Shown piece by piece: positions 55,167 to 64,000 of a stretch of 64,000 bases of DNA. The first letter of the stretch is position 1. Each line of letters begins with the position of its first letter. The position numbers and the translations under genes are program-made. Source of the DNA: Trichobilharzia regenti (Eukaryota; Platyhelminthes; Trematoda; Strigeidida; Schistosomatidae); NCBI GenBank assembly GCA_944472135.2, contig OX235262.1, forward strand, positions 37,871,804 to 37,935,803. The letters are read 5' to 3'. Below the pieces are notes generated by a model, which saw nothing but the letters and a program-made list of their open reading frames with translations, made no database searches and was not told the DNA's origin.

Positions 55167-57034
55167 GGGAAACTGATCCACATATTGTAGATAAAACGAC
55201 TAGTGGACTTTAATTTTACTATGATGTAGCCGTAAAAAAACTAAAACTGAGATTCACTGAATTCAGTGAATTAATTGTTATGAACCCTTTTTAATATGAA
55301 TATGGACTGTTCTTTTGTAAATATATGCATTTATGTCGACTACCTGTATCTCTCTTACTTATCATTTCGAGGACATTGCATAGTTAACGAAATTGATAGG
55401 CAACGGAGTAATACTTGTGTGAAATGCGTCATAATCCTAAACCGTTATTATTTTTTCAGTGTATCATCAAGCCTCACATGAAATGTTTCAGTTACATTTA
55501 ATCCGGTTGCGCATAGTATAAGTATGCATTAGTGTTAAGAAGAAAAGAGCATCAAACAAGTGTTTATACTGTAATAATTACTATACAGTAACCCTTTTGT
55601 AAAATACTGTCAAAGTCGTTGACGGTTCTGAGTCCTTATGTGCGTGCAACATCTCAGTAACATTTAATCCGACTGCGTAAAAGATTATCTCTCATCAGGG
55701 CTAGTGAAAAATTATACGTTGAGCTTATGTTGGCTATGCGATTACTATATAATAATAATACATAATAAAAAAATGTAGGACGGCTACGTACACCAAAAAC
55801 AACGTATTATAGGTATATCCTATTGAAGATAATTATCCTAGAGTTCTTATGCTGCACAAATTATCACTCTTTCAAAGTAAATCATTGCGCATTGCAAAAC
55901 CGGCTACATCACTATTCCTTCGACAAGCAAACGGAAGTAGTAGTAAAAGAACACCGTTAGAACTTTTAACGAATATTTATTTTGATAAATAATTTTACAA
56001 TATCACAAATATTCCTACATCAACAGGTAAATTCTTCAATTGCACTTCATCAAAGCCTCCAAATAAAGTGAACCACTGCGTAAATTAGAATTGTAACCTG
56101 CAAATCAACAACAATAAAACATCAGTTACCAAATAATTAGCAATAAAAAATGTTACAAACCAAAGTACCTTTTAGGAAAAACTTTGTTTATTCACTGTTA
56201 TGTTACGCATAAATCAACTAACAGTCCTTTATAGCTGTAGACTCTTCTGTCTATCACCAAGGGTTCACGACTCAGAGATTCAAAAAACCACTTAGGAATT
56301 TCACAAAATATACTTCAATTACCTAATATATTTCGTTTTTCTTAACGTTATCAACAATTTACAGAGAATTTTAACATTCCATATGCAAAGAAACACTGAA
56401 ATTCGATGACAGATACATGTTCAATCATACTGCCGAAAGCGTCTACTTTCCACCATTTTTCTAAGTTTTTTTCGTTAAAATATGGTATTTGTAATGTATT
56501 TCAGTTGAAAAAACACCTGAAACCAACGTAGGACGAGCCAAACACAACATCGCGATTACACCTAATGACACCCAGTTTGTGCCGCTATCCATTGCCGTTC
56601 TGAGACAAATGTGACATTCAACTAAAATACCGTATTTCCAGCATTGTTCTGCAAAATTATAGGCACAACATAATCCAATAAGGTTAAAAATAGCCGTGTA
56701 CCTGGTTGAAAATGACCTTCAGGAACAAAGTGGAGTAGAGATATGATAGAAAATCAAGAAACAAATGGTAAATAATCAATTATTCTACAGCTGTCAGTGC
56801 TAGATCCTCATATTTCCACTTCGATATTCGCCGTAAACAGTTAACTGAAAACAAATCTCAGTAATAAATTGAGGTCTTTTGAATGCTTCTACGACACGTA
56901 ATTAACTTGTTATCTCCTGAAAGCAGGAGTTCGACCCACTGGTTAAACTTCCTTGAAGCATACACAGTAACGAAACAGGAAACATCACAAAAAAAACGAC
57001 TGAATTGGAATTATTTTGTATTTCCGAATGAGTA
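55167..57034. other. Long spacer, nothing recognised
   Basis: About 1.9 kb of AT-rich DNA. No repeat family is recognised except the dispersed repeat beginning at 57035. Confidence 0.35.
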
Positions 57035-57130
57035 AAATATTCTCAACAAGGTAAGATCAAAAGCTCTTCATACAAGAATGACACGCCAATAATTACCGCA
57101 GACAGTCCAAACTCGGAAAATCACCTTCAC
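57035..57130 (+). repeat. Unclassified dispersed repeat, copy 2
   Basis: Parallels 48735-48832: AATATTCTCAACAAGG, GCTCTTCATACAAGAATGAC, GCAGACAGTCCAAACTCGGA. Same orientation. The surrounding sequence cannot be aligned by eye. Confidence 0.55.
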
Positions 57131-57889
57131 TCATCCAAACAATATCACATCACAAAATCACACAGTCACAAAGAGAAGCAATAAAACCAAAGATTAAGAG
57201 GGGACATGGACAAGTAATAAGAATCAAGTCAAAAAATGATATGCATATGTCAGAAGATTGATATACTGTGTTGGTGGGCAAAACGGATAATGACTAAAAA
57301 GTTAGTTGCAACTTCCAAATAAGTATCTACACTGTGATTAGACCATTTAGAAGGGATTTTTCAAACAATTTTTCCACCTATACCACATTTTAAAGAAGGA
57401 AACAGTATGTGGTTCTCATTATGTGGAAGGAGGAAGGAATACAGCCTTCAAATCCAGGCTTGGTATCATCAGATTCCTCTGACGTGTTAAGTATTAAATC
57501 AGACACTGCTTTTCATTTTAATCTTTCTTTGATATACTACCTAGTGAAACATTATGGTAGAATTTCGTTGTAGTTTAACATATATATATATATTAACAGC
57601 CACTGCTTTGGTAAAAGCGGAAGTAGCATTTATGACAGTGTTTCCTCTAATAAAATGTAAACAAACGGTATGGTAGATAGCTTGAATTTTATACAGATGT
57701 TGTACGAGACAGCTCACCAAAGAATTTGATTTTTCTAAAACTTGATTATTCTCAGTGTATGAAAGTGTTTCAGTATTTTCATTGAGCCTTAGTGTACAGA
57801 AATTATTAAAACCATGGAAAAGACACCAACTATTTGCATTTGATTATTTATTACCTTGCCTGAGTCATTAAAAGAATATTAATATGACC
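57131..57889. other. Spacer
   Basis: A (TA)n run at about 57575-57592. Nothing else recognised. Confidence 0.4.
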
Positions 57890-58230
57890 AAGGTAAAGAA
57901 AAGGGGTTTGAACACACAAAATGAGTTTCTGCCCGTGTATAGGTAGAGTTTCGGCTATTCATAAGCGCAGAAAACGTAAGCTTCTGAGTTGGCTGGATAT
58001 GAAGGATAAATCATGTCTTGATGAATCACCTGACCACAGAAGGTGCTAACAAACTGAAGACTTCATCGTCGCTTGCTCACCTCTCATTAACCAGACTAAG
58101 AACACGCTTACAACGTCCAACGTAAACAGCTTCACACGAGCATGTGAATGAACATTTGCAATAGATATGCCATACAGTCTAGCTGAAGATGAAGGTTTAA
58201 TTTTCACCAATATACCCATTCAATCGATTC
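57890..58230 (-). mobile_element. Penelope-like element remnant with GIY-YIG motif, reverse strand
   Basis: On the reverse strand near 58160-58100 a frame reads YCKCSFTCSCEAVYVGRC, then RVLSLVNE, the PLE GIY-YIG signature with YVG in place of YIG and the C.C pair kept. Further on (57960-57930) a degraded C-terminal block follows. No RT part is identified. Ends approximate. Confidence 0.7.
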
Positions 58231-58969
58231 CTCATCACAACATTCAACACTTAAATAACTGAATACAATCACTCTTTCTTATGTCACTAGTTCAATTCCT
58301 TTGCGGAATTTGTATTCGGATGTATGCACAAGTATGTGGTTTGCGAAAAATGTTAGTCAACGTGCAAGAATTTCTATTCAGTTTAATTTCTAATTTATCC
58401 ACATTTCAAAATATACATACTGTAAAACTATATACTACTGGTTGACGGAGATGAGTAGTTGCATACCACTCATATCAACCAATCGTGCTTCAAAAGTAAC
58501 CACATCTCTCGTTTAAGGCCGACTTCATGAGCGTTGTACTCATTTTGACTCCACTCAGAAAACTGAATCAGTTCAAACCATCCCATTTCTGTCTAGTCAA
58601 AGTACAAATCAAATTCACCACTTGCAAATTAGTTAGGAGTTTAAACAGTTCCCATTTATTGCATCAAGCCGACTATATATACTGCGATCGAAATAACTCT
58701 GAAAGTATAGTGTAATGTCACCGCTCGAACTGTGTGAATTGCAAATTCCTAAATAATTTGGAAATTGTGAATTTATATATATATATATCGAAGTATAAAA
58801 CATTTTTTACTTTATGTAGAAAGTGATTAACGCTATATAACTCTATAGTATTTCACCGTTAAATATCGCATCTGAGATAAATCCAGTCGTTTACTGCAAG
58901 TCTTCATTATTGCTGGTCAAGGGTTAAATAGTTAACCGACTGATGGCTAAATACTACATATTCATTTAA
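58231..58969. other. Spacer, nothing recognised
   Basis: AT-rich with a short (TA)n run near 58775-58789. The 62-codon frame at 58527 is unrecognised. Confidence 0.4.
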
Positions 58970-59235
58970 GAGTTGATCACAGATTGATAACAGCTAGAGA
59001 ACTAGTAAAAACTAGCATTGGAGTACTTGAAGCTGTTTCATCCTAGTTTGGGAATCGTAGACAGTACACACCCACTCGGGTTCTAACCAATGATCTTCCG
59101 GTTACAAGGCAAGCCTTTGTACCATTGAGCCACTAGGACCCGATTTGTTGGCAAGTTCATAAATTCTTAATTCTACCACTTCGTGATTTAGCGCGAACCC
59201 AACCAATGTCATTGGTGGGACATCCATCATCACAC
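58970..59235 (-). mobile_element. Hammerhead SINE, reverse, degraded
   Basis: Contains the family blocks in reverse: the AACAGCTAGAGAACTAGT tail region, GGAGTACTTGAAGCTG, GTCTACGATTCCC on the element strand in the ribozyme position (core destroyed), B box near 59080 and A box (TAGTGGCTCAATGG) near 59125, and leader. No clear target duplication. Confidence 0.75.
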
Positions 59236-59868
59236 ATATATTTAAGCTAAAACTGCAAAGTCATACACTGAGACCTGATTTTCACTTTTCTTTTAGGCAG
59301 TCGTTAGTTCGTAAAGCCGTCATCCCTGAAAGTATTATATGATTAAAAGAAAATCAATACAGAATAACCATTGAAAGAACAAAAAGTAACACTTCTGTTT
59401 ATGAAGGAGTGGTAATGTAGTTTGCCATATGTCATTTCACCTCACTCAGCCCATTCTCAAATCACCATTAAAACTTTTAGATAGTTTTTTTAAAAGACTA
59501 AATCTATTCGAAACATGCGACGAATTTGTGCGCCACGTTTTGGACAGTCTCGCCAATTCTGTTCATTTGAAAGGCAAGGTCTATTTCCGAGGGATCAGTC
59601 ATGCAGAATTGATTGTGCTCTGTAAATGACGGCAAGAGAATATATATTTGTAAAATCAAACAGCCTTTACATCAAAAATACTTTTATAAGCTTGATGTGG
59701 CTATTTTATCAAAGCTGATGTGATAACCTACCTCATAGTCCTCAGTTATCGGTCAACAAACTCCTTAGTTTTCGACATTATTGATAAGAATATTTTACAT
59801 AAACCTTTATGTGCCTTTTATTGTTTGCAAATTTTGCCTCAGTAAACTCCATCAAAACAAAAATATAG
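59236..59868. other. Spacer, nothing recognised
   Basis: A 66-codon frame (59429-59629) without motif. Confidence 0.35.
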
Positions 59869-60206
59869 AGGAAAATACGTTCAGAGAAGAGTCACTCTCT
59901 TCTGCGATATAATTCCAAAGCTGCACAATCACATACATACAGAAAATTTTACTAACAACATACGGAATATTTCTAAATATGTGTCACGAAAACTGTAGAT
60001 TTTTTGGATGAGAAATTACGCAATATAAGAAGTGTTAACTGGGTGGAAACTAAAATGAAATTAGATAAGTAAATTCAGTGATGTAGTGTAGTAATTGACA
60101 GGGTTGGGTAGAATTCGGCTAAAATTGAGCTGGAGTGAAGTTAGCAACAGTGGTGAGAAGGGTAGAAATCTAAAGGTAGATTAGGAAAGAAAGTGATATC
60201 ATTAAA

Positions 60207-60443
60207 ATGCAAAAACACGTACCCCAACAGGCTGTGGAAGAAGAGCTAAATACCCTGAAAAGAAATCTCTTTAAAAATGGCTATTTAGGACGCTTCATTA
60301 CATTTTATTCACAATGGATCCACAGAAAGCGTCCTTGGTTTTTGCTGCTTCTCCGCTTGAATCTAAAATTTAACGGGTACCCATCAGCAGAAATATTAAA
60401 AGACCTCTTGTCCCATCCATCGAATGTAACACTTGCGGTTTAA
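60207..60443 (+). pseudogene. PLE linker fragment
   Basis: A 78-codon frame: AVEEELNTLKRNLFKNGYL at residues ~10-30, the conserved helix before the nuclease, then a degraded RKRPWFLLLLRLNLKFNGYP stretch corresponding to the KPLYLRLPFNGD region of PLEs. Immediately downstream, in another frame, KDKLQLLASTIRIYQITC and SWGA then VIRTQGLLSERI represent the GIY-YIG domain with the signature lost. Dead copy. Confidence 0.78.
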
Positions 60444-61060
60444 TTTCAAATATATTTCTTCACAAAACCAGTGATTCATGTGAACGGGAAGGATAAGCTA
60501 CAACTGTTGGCCTCAACCATACGAATCTATCAAATTACTTGCTCGTGGGGAGCTTGATATGTCATTCGCACCCAGGGTTTGCTATCCGAACGTATCATCG
60601 AATAATTAACTTCATAGTTTTATAAAGGAGAGAAAAGATTCCGTCGCAGCTCTATCCTGTAACATCTAATCTAGTCTAGACATTAAGCCATGCCACAAAG
60701 GAACCTCAAAGTTACCTACAGAATATGCAGGAATCTCGCTGAAATAGCAGTAGTCACACTTCACCATACTGCAGAAGGAAAAACAGATCAACCTTTGGAT
60801 CCCGAAATATTCATGCAGAAGTTTGCCTAGTCACTAAAATTACAATGGATCTGATCTGTTTTAAGCGGATACTTAATTTTTGTTTTTCAATAATATCATT
60901 TTCTTTCCTAATCTACCTTTAGATTTCTACCCTTCTCACCACTGTTGCTAACTTCACTCCAGCTCAATTTTAGCCGAATTCTACCCAACCCTGTCAATTA
61001 CTACACTACATCACTGAATTTACTTATCTAATTTTATTTTAGTTTCCACCCAGTTAACAC

Positions 61061-61568
61061 TTCTTACATTCAAGTGTTGGTTTGTAGGGATTTGATTGGT
61101 TTCAGGATTTCATCATGAGCTGACATTAGAGAACCATTGGAAAACCACCAATGGAGTACTGGACAGCTGTTTCGTCCTAGTTTGGGACTCTTCATCAGTA
61201 CGCACCCACTGGCGACTGGCCCTATTAAGGTAAATAGTTACCTGGGTTCCAGTGGGAAGTCGTGACCAGTAGGGTGCAGCTGGTCGGGTGTGAGGACAAA
61301 TACTCGCCGAAGACATTGGCTAGGGTTCACGCTATGTCGTGAATTGGTAGAAGTTAGAGTTCATTGCTCATTGGATCGGGTCCCAGTGGCTTAATGGTAT
61401 ACGAGCTAGCTCGCCTTGTAACCGGAAGGTCCTGGGTTCGAATCCTGGTGGGTGTGTACTGCTGAAGAGTCCCAAACTAGGAAGAAACAGCTGTCCAGTA
61501 CTTCCAGGTTTTCCAATGGTTCTCTAACTAATGTCAGCTCATGATGAAATGGAGAAATTTCTTATATT
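61061..61568. mobile_element. Hammerhead SINE composite nested in the PLE right arm, with target duplication
   Basis: TTCTTACATT (61061-61070) and TTCTTATATT (61559-61568) bracket the pair. The uninterrupted left arm shows the empty site (TTCTTATATTGCG on the complementary strand, near 60030), which proves the insertion. A reverse 3' part with ribozyme (61073 to about 61210) is followed by a forward, nearly full unit (leader about 61255-61370, A box, B box GGTTCGAATCC, ribozyme 61456-61501, tail). The reverse ribozyme (61156-61201) has A for the catalytic C; the forward one has the full core but a mismatch closing stem II (GGAA for GGAC). Confidence 0.9.
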
Positions 61569-61725
61569 GCGTAATTTCTCATCCAAAAAATCTACAGTTT
61601 TCGTGACACATATTTAGAAATATTCCTCATGTTGTTAGTAAAATTTTCAGTATGTAAGTGATTGTACAGCTTTAGAATTATATCCCAGAAAAGAGTAACT
61701 CTTTTGTAATTGTATTTTCTTTTAT

Positions 61726-61929
61726 ACAACAACAATAAAATATTAAGTAGGATCATACAGCAACATTATGTTTCAGTGGTACTATTCAACTGCATAGAAG
61801 ACCGAAATCAGTCTCAGTGAGATTGTACAAATGTTTTTACCTAAATACTTTTGGGGAAATGAAGGCCACTAATGTTACTTAAATGAACAGTTGAAAAAAA
61901 GGATAAAGCTGTCAGCTAGGTCAAGAGTA
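61726..61929. other. Short spacer
   Basis: Nothing recognised. Confidence 0.35.
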
Positions 61930-62440
61930 TGCCTATTTCGCTGCCATTGTATGCTATTTAGTCTCAACAAACGCACCCAGAGCACTCTGAAGGGTGAACA
62001 GAGACCTGCTAAAGACAATACTCCTTCGCTTCATTTACATTCCTGAAGCTCTAGTTACCCAAATAGAGAAACTTGTACTTCGCATAGAAAAGAAAATTCT
62101 TCACTCACTTCTGTCATCACAGAAATGACACTGCTGTTTGTAACCAATTTTTCAACTCCTAACACTTCTATTCTTTCGAACTCTCACTTGATATCAAGCT
62201 TTCCAAAGTTACTAGGTGTAACCTAATTACAGTTCATTTATTAAATTATTTACCTTATTATGTAACTCGGGCACTTTTCACAATTCCTCCTATGTGTTGA
62301 CTAATATTAGCAACAATGATCCTGAAAATTCATTTCATTTTGTATTATCATGAGAGGAAAAATGTAAGTAAATTTGAATATACAGCTAAGAGAAAAGAAT
62401 TTGCCAAAAACAGCCCCTTCAGTGAACTACGAGCTTTGTT
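61930..62440 (+). mobile_element. Penelope-like element, 3' end (family 1)
   Basis: Coding end near 61940-62130: AAIVCYLVSTN, LLKTILLRFIYIPEALVTQ and a KLVLRIEKKILHSLL tail, the degraded C-terminal PLE block. The 3' untranslated stretch to the ACAGCTAAGAGAAAAGAATT terminus matches 2690-3040 and 17760-18080. 5'-truncated. Confidence 0.75.
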
Positions 62441-62483
62441 TCCACAAAGGTCTGAATAAGGATTATTCACGAGTAGGAAAATG

Positions 62484-62790
62484 TTTCAAGTATTGGTTTG
62501 TAGGAATTTGGTTAATTGATTACAGGATTTCATCATGACTAGACATTGGTTAGAGAACCATTGGAAAACCACCAATGGAGTACTGGACAGTTGTTTCGTC
62601 CTAGTTTGGGACTCTTCATCAGTACACATCCACCGATGTTCGAATTCAGGACCTTCTGGTTACAAGGCGCGCTAGCTCAAAGACCATTAAGCCACTGAGA
62701 CCCGATCCAGCTCCTACCAATTCACGACATAGCGCGACCACTAACCAGTGTCTTCGGCGAAGATTTGTTCTCACACCCTACCTTTGAAGT
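62484..62790 (-). mobile_element. Hammerhead SINE, reverse, nearly full length
   Basis: Complete order on the reverse strand: leader near 62790-62720, A box in AGTGGCTTAATGG near 62690, degraded B box (GAATTCGAACATC) near 62640, ribozyme at 62580-62625, tail to CAAGTATTGG at 62488. All ribozyme elements are present except the catalytic C, which is A. Stem I (GTACTG/CAGTAC), stem II GTCC/GGAC and GAAA are intact. Confidence 0.82.
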
Positions 62791-63489
62791 GGTACTAAGA
62801 ATCTACGAAATCATAAAACTTGTAAAACAGTATCTGTTGACACCACTGCTGGAAAAGTAAGTGAGAATATGGGAAACAGACGAATTTTTGTACTCATTTT
62901 TAAGTATAAAATGATATCCTTACTAAAATACTAGTCCTTTAATACGTACTTATGTTTAGTTTATGAATAACAGATTTCAAATCCGATTACGTTTGCGAAA
63001 TCATAGGCAGCAGTATTAAGGAAATGATTCCTGAAATAGGTATCATCTGCCACTGTTTTCATCTATCCTCTTTCTTAAACTTTTTGCTTATTTCATTATA
63101 ATCTCTTACTTTCGGCAATGTAAACAAAACAAAAAAGTATTAATAATTAGTTAGACATCAAAGTATCCCCAATGTTCTCAAGGGAAATTAAAAATCGAGT
63201 ACTGAGTAAATTATCTTGATAATTAAATAAGGAAAAATTATTCTATGAATCTTCTTAATAATAAAGTTAAGTTCTAGAGAAGAATTAAATTGTGACTAAT
63301 TTTTTTCAGAAAAAATAAAACTTTGTGCATTATGCACCTGTGAACTTCAATCCCTGCTACGCAGAGATTTGCGTAAGCTGAGAGACCATCGATATAGTAG
63401 AATCTGGTGAGATTAGCCATACCACACTTACTCAAGGTTGAATTACCTGTCAACAGTGAATTACTATAAAAGCATATTTTTCATTTCTG
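62791..63489. other. Spacer, nothing recognised
   Basis: AT-rich, nothing recognised. Confidence 0.4.
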
Positions 63490-63707
63490 TAAGTTCCCAG
63501 TGAAATATAAAGCTTTAGGCTAGAGCTTTGAAGTTTTGGTAGCAGTGGTGCTTATTTTTACGGGATAGGGTTGCTAGGTTCATCCCATGCCTTCTCTCTT
63601 TACCAGTCTTGTTACTGGCTTAGCAAGGTAAAGGGATTCGTTGGCCGGGAATGGAACCATGAACCACATGTGTGATTGGCGACCACTCTACCGTTGTGCC
63701 ACCGAAT
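63490..63707 (-). repeat. tRNA-derived SINE, subfamily A
   Basis: Reverse complement: GGTGGCACAACGGTAGAGTGG (A-box region), GGTTCCATTCCC (B box), GAATCCCTTTACCTTGCT, GCCAGTAACAAGACTGG, GGGATGAACCTAGCAACCC and tail AGCTTTATATTTCACTGGG, a diverged RTE-like block. Confidence 0.85.
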
Positions 63708-63814
63708 TTTATAAGATGTAGTTTCAAATAATCTTCATAAAAATATTAGAGAAACTAAATACTTGCTTCGGTAAATTCTTTTCAGCTCATGAACAATTCC
63801 CATTCGAACATCAA

Positions 63815-64000
63815 TAGACAGAAGATAAGTAGTTCGGCGAAGATACTCTTTTCGCCGAATTCATTTTCATAGCTGTATAATCGCGAATATATATGGTTGT
63901 TTTGTGTGTGTATACATTAAATTGGTCAAACGAAAATACAATTAGTAAGTTCAGATGAATTCGATGTTGATATAAGAGGGTAGTAACAAAATTGATGAGT
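63815..64000 (-). mobile_element. Penelope-like element 3' end, reverse strand, continues past the window
   Basis: Reverse complement matches the 3' untranslated end of family 1: TTTTGTTACTACCCTCTTAT, GATTATACAGCTATGAAAATG and the terminal hairpin GGCGAAAAGAGTATCTTCGCC at 63832-63852. The coding part should lie to the right of base 64000. Confidence 0.75.

Larger units (their letters stand above)
59869..61725 (+). mobile_element. Penelope-like element with ~330-bp inverted arms; SINE pair nested in one arm
   Basis: Left arm about 59869-60195; right arm 60895-61070 continuing at 61559-61725 after a nested insertion. The arms are inverted copies over their whole length: for example GTGTCACGAAAACTGTAG at 59982 is read back from CTACAGTTTTCGTGACAC at 61593. 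The body (60207-60890) carries the PLE linker and nuclease/C-terminal region, decayed. The right arm ends in the same hairpin (GAAAAGAGT.ACTCTTTT) that ends the family 1 copies. The RT core is missing. Confidence 0.85.

Noticed and set aside
61113..61316. 67-codon reverse frame as a gene
   Set aside because: Lies entirely in the hammerhead SINE composite.
1..64000. CRISPR arrays, bacterial operons, rRNA genes
   Set aside because: No regularly spaced direct repeats, no tightly packed long frames with ribosome binding sites, and no rRNA-like conserved stretches were seen. The DNA is eukaryotic in character.

Overview
This window looks like eukaryotic, AT-rich, repeat-dominated, largely intergenic (or intronic) DNA from a trematode flatworm, most likely of the schistosome lineage. 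The case rests on the repeat set: RTE-clade LINEs resembling schistosome SR2, a CR1-clade LINE resembling schistosome SR1/Perere elements, many Penelope-like elements (PLEs) with a GIY-YIG endonuclease, and tRNA-derived SINEs, one family of which carries a hammerhead ribozyme (as schistosome Sm-alpha repeats do). I cannot name the species. No complete host gene is visible. Nearly every long open frame is a fragment of a retroelement or a chance frame.

Layout. 1-2225: long, frameshifted RTE LINE that continues past the left edge. 2470-3040: PLE 3' end. 3420-3830: inverted pair of hammerhead SINE units. 5143-6497: 5'-truncated RTE copy between perfect 12-bp target duplications. 7180-7560: PLE remnant. 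8405-9230: unrecognised decayed coding-like stretch. 9240-11000: two RTE fragments on opposite strands. 11-24.5 kb: mostly unrecognised DNA with tRNA-SINEs, PLE remnants at 14.2, 17.5 and 22.3 kb, and a possible host exon at 21.76 kb. 24.5-30.2 kb: tRNA-SINEs, a full-length hammerhead SINE (28813-29133) with an intact ribozyme motif, and an RTE copy. 31.6-37.3 kb: a cluster of a second LINE family, the most complete reverse-strand PLE (itself holding an 85-bp RTE-tail insertion) and a CR1 LINE broken by few lesions. 38.9-47.6 kb: RTE fragments, a well-preserved PLE with inverted arms (43570-44975) and another PLE remnant. 48-54.2 kb: hammerhead SINE composites, a third tRNA-SINE family in inverted arrangement, and a PLE. 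54.2-58 kb: mostly unrecognised, with a possible small exon at 55.0 kb. 57.9-64 kb: PLEs, one with roughly 330-bp inverted arms and a hammerhead SINE pair inserted in one arm.

How the parts work together. RTE LINEs probably mobilise the tRNA-SINE subfamily A, whose last bases match the RTE 3' end. Subfamily B has the same tRNA head but a different tail. The hammerhead SINE units do not share the RTE tail. Several copies carry an inverted copy of their own 3' end on the 5' side, the same architecture seen in three PLE copies here, so a PLE-type mechanism is a plausible driver for them. The strongest observations are the intact hammerhead motif and the inverted-dimer insertions bounded by single target-site duplications.
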